Below, piece by piece: positions 6,912-10,456 of a stretch of DNA of 10,456 nucleotides (the stretch's first letter is position 1; each line of letters opens with the position of its first letter). The stretch covers positions 1-10,456 of the forward strand of contig CAKONT010000027.1 of assembly GCA_934097255.1 (NCBI GenBank), in the 5' to 3' direction. Under the pieces are notes generated by a model that ran no database searches, had not been told where the DNA came from, and saw only the letters and a program-made list of their open reading frames with translations. Source of the stretch: an uncultured Bacilli bacterium. GTDB lineage: Bacteria; Bacillota_I; Bacilli_A; RF39; UBA660. A program made the translations under genes and the position numbers.

Positions 6912-6933
6912 ACTCCTTTCTAATATTTTTTTT
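6881..6933 (+). terminator. Intrinsic terminator of dacF
   Basis: AAATATTAGAAGGGG (6881-6895), inside the last codons of dacF, pairs with the CCTTTCTAATATTT region (about 6914-6928). This gives a stem of about 15 bp with two G-U pairs and a loop of roughly 18 nt. Eight Ts follow (6926-6933). It should isolate dacF from the block that follows. Confidence 0.7.
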
Positions 6934-6935
6934 GA

Positions 6936-6992
6936 TATTATGATATAAAAAAAGAAGAATGAACTAAAGATTAGAAAAAAATCCATTTTATG
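6936..6992 (+). repeat. Degenerate copy of the obg promoter/leader (left flank of accessory block)
   Basis: Three blocks occur in the same order as upstream of obg: TATGATATAA (6939-6948), GAACTAAAGATTAGAAAA (6961-6978) and ATTTTATG (6985-6992). The middle block matches 10025-10042 at 17 of 18 positions. At obg the last block ends in the start codon. Here the AAGGGTG ribosome site is replaced by AAAAATCC and no reading frame follows. Spacing between blocks 1 and 2 differs by 4 nt. Confidence 0.55.
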
Positions 6993-6999
6993 GTAAAAT
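6991..6999 (+). promoter_or_regulatory. Candidate extended -10 for the accessory operon
   Basis: TGGTAAAAT is a TGn-extended -10 upstream of the first acetyltransferase gene. The -35 position (TTAGAA, 6971-6976) is poor. A leader of about 115 nt with no recognisable structure would precede the ATG at 7123. The rest of the 6934-7122 gap shows no gene. Confidence 0.35.
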
Positions 7000-7122
7000 A
7001 ATATGTAAATGAACTAAATTAATTATTTATAGTAAGTTTTGATTCATATAAAGAAGAAATAAAAAAATAATTAAAATATAAATCTAAAATGATAAATGAT
7101 AAAAAAGAGGTGTTTTTATAAT

Positions 7123-7733
7123 ATGAATTTAATAGGAAGCAAAACAATTGAAACTCCAAAACTGATATTAAGAAGTTCTAAAATAGAAGAACAAAAAAGA
7201 TTATGGGAAATAGTAATGGATCCAGAAATTAATAAGTGGTATTTAACATCTGCTAAAAGTAAAGCAAATATCAAAGGATATTGGACATGGGAAAGTCAAA
7301 AAAATTTTATAAGTCAAAAGTTGAAAAAGCAAATGATCCTGACACATTTTTATGGAGCGTATTCTTAAAACCCAATTACACAAAAAACGGTAAAGAAGAA
7401 GTTATCGGACAAGTATCTGCTGGTAAAAATGGAAATGATAGAAAAATTAGAGATGTTGGTTGGTTTATTGATAAAAAATATCAAGGAAAAGGCTTTGCAA
7501 AAGAAGCAGTAATAGCAATGATAGATTATATGTTTAAAGAAGTAGAAATTGATAAAATATTATCCGGTGCTGTAAAGGATAATATTCCTTCTTGTAGAAT
7601 TTTCGAAAGAGTAGGATTTAAAAAAATAAATGAAATTGAGGAAGAATCTCCATATACATTTTATGATGGAAGATTAATGTTTTCAAAATATGAATTAACA
7701 AAGGAGGATTATTTGTCTAATGCAAATAATTGA
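7123..7733 (+). pseudogene. GNAT-family N-acetyltransferase (RimJ/RimL-like), frameshifted in a 7-A run
   Basis: Two overlapping frames together give one complete GNAT protein of about 203 residues. Frame one runs from ATG 7123 (AGAGGTG at 7106-7112 upstream) and begins MNLIGSKTIETPKLILRSS, the usual RimJ/RimL-type opening. Frame two carries motif A (VGWFIDKKYQGKGFAKEA, with the acetyl-CoA loop Q-G-K-G-F-A) and motif B (SCRIFERVGFKK). The break lies in the A run 7298-7304: adding one A gives the continuous text ESQKKFYKSKVEKAND. As written, translation ends near 7368 after about 81 residues, without the acetyl-CoA site. A -1 slip on A AAA AAT is formally possible, but a real indel or a homopolymer read error is more likely. 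The 3' end overlaps the next gene by 14 nt. The acceptor substrate is unknown. Confidence 0.82.
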
Positions 7734-8202
7734 ATATGAAGAAAAATACTTAGAAGATGTAAGAAATTTATTAGTAGAGTTAGAAGAATATATACTTACA
7801 ATAGATGAAGATAATTTAGATAGGATTCATCCGGAATATAGAGAAAAAATGGCTATTTTAGATTTAGAAGAGGTTAAAAAAAATAGTGGCAAATGTTATT
7901 TAGCAATTGAAAATAACAAAGTATTAGGTTTAATTATGGGTTATGTTAGAACTTATGATAAGTATGATTACTTAGATTACAAATGCCCTAGAAGTGGGGA
8001 AATATCAGAGCTAGTTATTTCTAAAAATTTTAGAGGAAGAAAAATTGGAAAACAATTGATGAAAAAAATGGAAGATTATTTTAAATCGATTGGGTGTGAA
8101 TATATTTTTATAGAAGTTTTTGCTTATAATGAAAATGCTATTAATTTTTATGAAAATGAAGGATATCACACTAGAGGTTTAATTGACATAAAGAAAATAT
8201 AA
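7720..8202 (+). CDS. GNAT-family N-acetyltransferase
   Basis: This intact 160-residue single-domain GNAT protein transfers the acetyl group of acetyl-CoA to an unknown amine. GEISELVISKNFRGRKIGKQ (93-112) is motif A, with the pyrophosphate-binding R105-G-R-K-I-G110 loop. EVFAYNENAINFYENEGY (132-149) is motif B, with the Asn and Tyr residues typical of the family. The N-terminal half is acidic (LEEYILTIDEDNLDR) and contains HPEYREKM. AAGGAGGA at 7701-7708, inside the preceding gene, places the ATG at 7720. The coding overlap of 14 nt points to translational coupling with the first acetyltransferase. Despite adjacency the two GNATs are not close duplicates. Overall shape resembles aminoglycoside-type or generic acetyltransferases, but no resistance subclass can be named. 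Confidence 0.9.
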   Translation: MQIIEYEEKYLEDVRNLLVELEEYILTIDEDNLDRIHPEYREKMAILDLEEVKKNSGKCYLAIENNKVLGLIMGYVRTYDKYDYLDYKCPRSGEISELVISKNFRGRKIGKQLMKKMEDYFKSIGCEYIFIEVFAYNENAINFYENEGYHTRGLIDIKKI

Positions 8203-8224
8203 AATATGTTTGAGGTTATGGGTA

Positions 8225-8629
8225 ATGAAAAAATATAATGTAATAGTAGTTTTTGATAATAAAATAAAAAATATTTTAATGTGTAAAAGGGCTAAAGAGC
8301 TATATATAGGAATGTATAATTTAGTTGGTGGAAAAATAGAAAATGAAAATGATTTGTTAAATGAAGCTTATAGAGAATTAAAGGAAGAAACTAATATATC
8401 AAAAGATGATATTGAATTAACTCATTTTATGAACATCGAATATATTACGATGAACAAACAATTAGAAGTTTATTTTGGAATATTAAATAAAGAAGTTAAA
8501 TTAATCCCTGAAGTAAATAAACTTGAATGGGTATCAATTAACGAAAATTTCTTTGATATTAATAAATATGCCGGTGAAGGTAATATTGGACATATATTAG
8601 AAGAAATAAAATTATTTATTAATAGATAA
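8225..8629 (+). CDS. Nudix hydrolase (MutT-like)
   Basis: This cytosolic hydrolase of about 134 residues would cleave a nucleoside diphosphate linked to some moiety X. The Nudix box reads G-x5-N-x7-RELKEETNI, with RELKEE at 50-55. The metal-binding Glu residues of REUxEE are intact. The first Glu of the consensus is Asn, with a Glu one position earlier, and the usual Gly after EEx is Asn. The N-terminal strand KKYNVIVVFDNKIKNILMCKR and the YNLVGGK approach to the box are typical of MutT-like members. The ATG at 8225 has GAGG 9 nt upstream and is preferred. A TTG at 8210 in the same frame adds five residues but has no ribosome site. It starts 22 nt after the GNAT gene and ends 18 nt before the phosphodiesterase gene, so it is probably part of the same operon. 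Substrate is unknown. Confidence 0.9.
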   Translation: MKKYNVIVVFDNKIKNILMCKRAKELYIGMYNLVGGKIENENDLLNEAYRELKEETNISKDDIELTHFMNIEYITMNKQLEVYFGILNKEVKLIPEVNKLEWVSINENFFDINKYAGEGNIGHILEEIKLFINR

Positions 8630-8647
8630 AAGGAGGTTACTAATAAT

Positions 8648-9818
8648 ATGAAATTAAAAGAGTATATTGAAAAGGAAAATTTATTATTACCAAATTATAA
8701 TAATTTGAATATAGTTGATCTAGTTAAATATTTATATAATAAATATGGTATCAAATGTGAAAAAAGTGAAAATTTTAAGAAATTACCAGAGATAATTCCC
8801 GAAAAAAAAACATACTATATTTATATTAGTAGATGGAATGGGTAGTAATTTAATTAATATATTAAATGATAACTCAATCTTAAAGAAAAATAAAATAACA
8901 GATATGATAACTGTTAGTCCAAGTTCAACGGGTTGTGTTTTAACATCTTTAGCAACTGCTACATACCCTAGTGAATATGGAATAATAGGATGGTACAATT
9001 ATAATAGAGAACATGATATTAGCTATTATCCACTTCTTTTTATTGATAGAAAGCAAAATAAAAGTTTAAAAGAATTTAATATTGAAGTTAACGATATATT
9101 TAAAATAAATTCTAAACTAAATGAGTTAAATGTTAAAACAACTGTTTTATATCCAGAGTATATATGTGATAGTGTATATTCTAATTATGTTGCAAATAAC
9201 AATATTAGAAAATCTTTTATAACAATTGAAGACGCATTTAATCAAATTATAGAAATAACAAAAAAAGATGAAAAAACGTTCACGTATTTATATTTGCCGG
9301 ATATAGATAATTTAGAACATAATAATGGATTTAATAGTGAAATTGTCTTAAACGAAATACATAATATTGAAAATCAACTAAATAGACTTAATAATAGTGA
9401 TATTGTAACTATAATTACAGCAGATCACGGACAAAAAAATGTAAATAAAGATATTGTTATGGACTTTAAAAAATATGACAAATATTTTTATGCTTATCCA
9501 GGAATTGATTTTGCAATGGCAACTTATTATGTGAAAAAAGATATGGAAGAAGAGTTTGCAGAAGAATTTAATAAAGATTATAAAGATAAAATGTATCTTT
9601 TTGAAACTAAAGAATTTATTGATAGCAATGTATTTGGTCCTGATAAAAATAATCAATTTATTTTAAATAATTTAGGTGAATATATTAGCATTTGTAAGTC
9701 TGATGCTCAATTTATTAATTCAACGGAAATTGATAAATATTATAAGAAAACTAAAGGTAATCATTCAGGTTTAACAAAAGATGAAATGATTATTCCTTTG
9801 ATAATAATAAATGGTTAA
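8648..9818 (+). pseudogene. Alkaline-phosphatase-superfamily phosphodiesterase/nucleotide pyrophosphatase, frameshifted in a 9-A run
   Basis: AGGAGG at 8631-8636 places the ATG at 8648. The frame breaks at the A run 8802-8810. Dropping one A joins PEKK to HTIFILVDGMGSN and gives a 389-residue protein. With that correction the metalloenzyme core is complete. Asp62 is in LVDGMG. PSSTG (91-95) carries the presumed nucleophile Thr94, then LTSLATATYPSEYGIIG. PDIDNLEH holds Asp220 and His224, TADHG holds Asp259 and His260, and NHSG holds His372 near the C-terminus. This fits the type I phosphodiesterase/NPP branch of the alkaline phosphatase superfamily. No signal peptide is seen, so a cytosolic role is likely. 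As written, the upstream frame stops at 8845 and the downstream frame has a first ATG (8838) that lacks Asp62, so neither part should be active. It may be a read error or real inactivation. Confidence 0.85.
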
Positions 9819-9826
9819 AGAAATAA

Positions 9827-9963
9827 AAATTAAACTCAAATATTAAATTTGATGTAATTTTCACATCTGATTTAATTAGAGTAATAGATAGTGCAAATAT
9901 TGCTTTTAAAGATGTTTTAAAAATTCAAGATAAAAGTTAAGAGAATATATTTTACAAGATAAT
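9827..9963 (+). pseudogene. Remnant of a histidine phosphatase (phosphoglycerate-mutase-like) gene
   Basis: A frame without a start codon reads NIKFDVIFTSDLIRVIDSA then NIAFKDVLKIQDKS and stops at 9940. This matches the segment of histidine phosphatases that follows the RHG motif (family form FDxxxTSDLxRAxxTA). One frame over, from 9937, the text LREYILQDND continues it, recalling the family's RLRE-x-x-x-GD block. So at least one frameshift, loss of the N-terminal RHG active site and loss of the C-terminus are visible. An ATG at 9811 overlaps the stop of the phosphodiesterase gene and gives only 11 codons (MVKEIKIKLKY). It may be the original start, now cut off from the rest by a deletion. 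The rest of the 9819-10052 gap is the obg promoter region. Family assignment is by pattern only. Confidence 0.6.
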
Positions 9964-9995
9964 GATTACATTAAAATTACTTTTAAAGCTAAAAT

Positions 9996-10055
9996 ATTTA
10001 TGATATAATATAGGCGTTTAAAAAGAACTTAAGATTAGAAAAGGGTGATTTTATG
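9996..10055 (+). repeat. obg leader sequence, right-hand member of the flanking pair
   Basis: This carries TATGATATAA (9999-10008), GAACTTAAGATTAGAAAA (10025-10042) and ATTTTATG (10048-10055) in the same order as 6939-6992. Here the blocks are functional parts: the -10 region, the leader, and the end of the ribosome-site spacer with the obg start codon. Confidence 0.55.
10001..10009 (+). promoter_or_regulatory. obg promoter, extended -10
   Basis: TGATATAAT is a perfect TATAAT with the TGn extension. The -35 position 17 nt upstream (TTTTAA, 9981-9986) is weak. The predicted start is near 10015, giving a leader of about 38 nt before the AAGGGTGAT ribosome site (10041-10049). Confidence 0.65.
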
Positions 10056-10456
10056 TTTATAGATGAAGTTTTTATAAAAGTTGTTGCTGGAAATGGTGGA
10101 GATGGTTGCACAGCTTTTAGAAGAGAAAAATATATAGCTCTTGGTGGACCATACGGTGGTAATGGTGGTAAGGGATCAGATATTATTTTTAAAGTTGATG
10201 AGGGTCTTCATACGTTAATTGATCTTAGATATAACAAAATTATCAAAGGTGAACGAGGCGAAAATGGCATGGGTAAAAATTGCCATGGAAGAAAAGCTAA
10301 AGATATCGTAATAAAAGTCCCACCTGGAACGCAAGTTATAGATAATGATACGAATCTTATTATATGTGATTTAAAAGAAAACAATTCATCTTTTGTTGTT
10401 GCTCATGGTGGAAGAGGTGGAAGAGGAAATACAGCTTTTAAAACAAATGCTAATCC
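10053..10456 (+). CDS. obg: GTPase Obg/CgtA, N-terminal part (runs off right edge)
   Basis: The first 134 residues of the essential ribosome-associated GTPase Obg are present. It acts in 50S subunit maturation and is linked to stringent and stress responses. The visible part is the glycine-rich Obg fold: VVAGNGGDGCTAFRREKY, then GGPYGGNGGKGSD. Later come the KVPPGTQV strand and AHGGRGGRGNTAF, all characteristic of the family. The GTP-binding G domain with its P-loop would begin shortly beyond the edge. The ATG at 10053 follows AAGGGTGAT at a good distance. In many Firmicutes obg follows rplU and rpmA. Here it has its own promoter directly after the accessory block, and ribosomal protein genes are absent upstream. 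Confidence 0.97.
   Translation, partial: MFIDEVFIKVVAGNGGDGCTAFRREKYIALGGPYGGNGGKGSDIIFKVDEGLHTLIDLRYNKIIKGERGENGMGKNCHGRKAKDIVIKVPPGTQVIDNDTNLIICDLKENNSSFVVAHGGRGGRGNTAFKTNAN

Noticed and set aside
6934..7122. Small gene, RNA gene or riboswitch in the gap before the acetyltransferase
   Set aside because: Frames are very short and broken. Apart from the degenerate obg leader and a candidate -10, the sequence is low-complexity A/T with no convincing folded structure.
7298..7304. Programmed -1 frameshift in the acetyltransferase gene
   Set aside because: A AAA AAT is a possible slippery heptamer, but no stimulatory stem or internal ribosome site is evident, and GNAT genes are not known for this. 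The other A-run frame problems nearby make an indel or read error more likely.
9378..9656. 92-codon minus-strand frame inside the phosphodiesterase gene
   Set aside because: Low-complexity Ile/Phe/Lys translation, as expected antisense to an AT-rich gene. The opposite strand holds the TADHG metal site.
1..10456. Alternative genetic code (TGA as Trp) as in Mycoplasma
   Set aside because: TGG encodes the conserved Trp residues, TGA ends the first acetyltransferase gene, and no conserved domain is interrupted by TGA.
1..10456. CRISPR array, tRNA, insertion sequence, phage genes or a complete new defence system
   Set aside because: No regularly spaced repeats, tRNA-like cloverleaf, transposase or integrase motif, or toxin-antitoxin pair was found by reading both strands.

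Overview
The window is a strongly AT-rich stretch of bacterial chromosome that reads like a low-GC Firmicute, perhaps one of the uncultured gut Bacilli or Mollicute-related lineages. The evidence for this is consensus AGGAGG ribosome sites, TGn-extended -10 promoters, and Bacillus-type genes (SpoVB/YtgP-like flippase, uppP, tmcAL/ylbM, dacF, obg). TGA acts as a stop and Trp is TGG, so the code is standard and not the Mycoplasma one. The cell makes peptidoglycan. Species-level placement is inference only.

Layout. Positions 1-1798 (minus strand): undecaprenyl-diphosphatase uppP, then an AT-rich terminator, then the N-terminal part of a SpoVB/YtgP-type lipid flippase that leaves the left edge. 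Positions 1899-3041 (plus): an uncharacterised 213-residue protein that may belong to the DUF3603/YjbA group, and a TspO/MBR membrane protein. Positions 3031-4146 (minus): tmcAL, tRNA-Met C34 acetate ligase, whose end overlaps tspO by 11 bp. Positions 4239-4715 (plus): a stand-alone CinA C-terminal (PncC) amidase, whose promoter is interleaved with the tmcAL promoter. A 13-bp bidirectional terminator separates it from a convergent VanY-type zinc D,D-carboxypeptidase (4744-5652, minus). A serine D,D-carboxypeptidase of the DacF type (5766-6911, plus) is transcribed divergently from vanY.

Positions 6934-10052 form an accessory block on the plus strand: a frameshifted GNAT acetyltransferase, a second GNAT, a Nudix hydrolase, a frameshifted alkaline-phosphatase-superfamily phosphodiesterase, and a decayed histidine-phosphatase remnant. 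The genes are tightly packed or overlapping, with good ribosome sites, so they look like one operon of small-molecule-modifying enzymes. The block is bounded by two similar sequences (about 6936-6992 and 9996-10055). The right one is the promoter and leader of obg, and the left one looks like a degenerate copy. obg itself starts at 10053 and runs off the right edge.

How the genes fit together: uppP, the flippase, vanY and dacF all act on the peptidoglycan lipid carrier or stem peptide. tmcAL and obg serve tRNA modification and ribosome assembly, and pncC serves pyridine nucleotide recycling. I found no phage, transposase, CRISPR or RNA gene and no clear new multi-gene system. The most unusual points are the duplicated obg leader flanking the accessory block, the interleaved tmcAL/pncC promoters, the divergent active-site motifs in TmcAL, and three reading-frame or start problems that all fall in poly-A runs.
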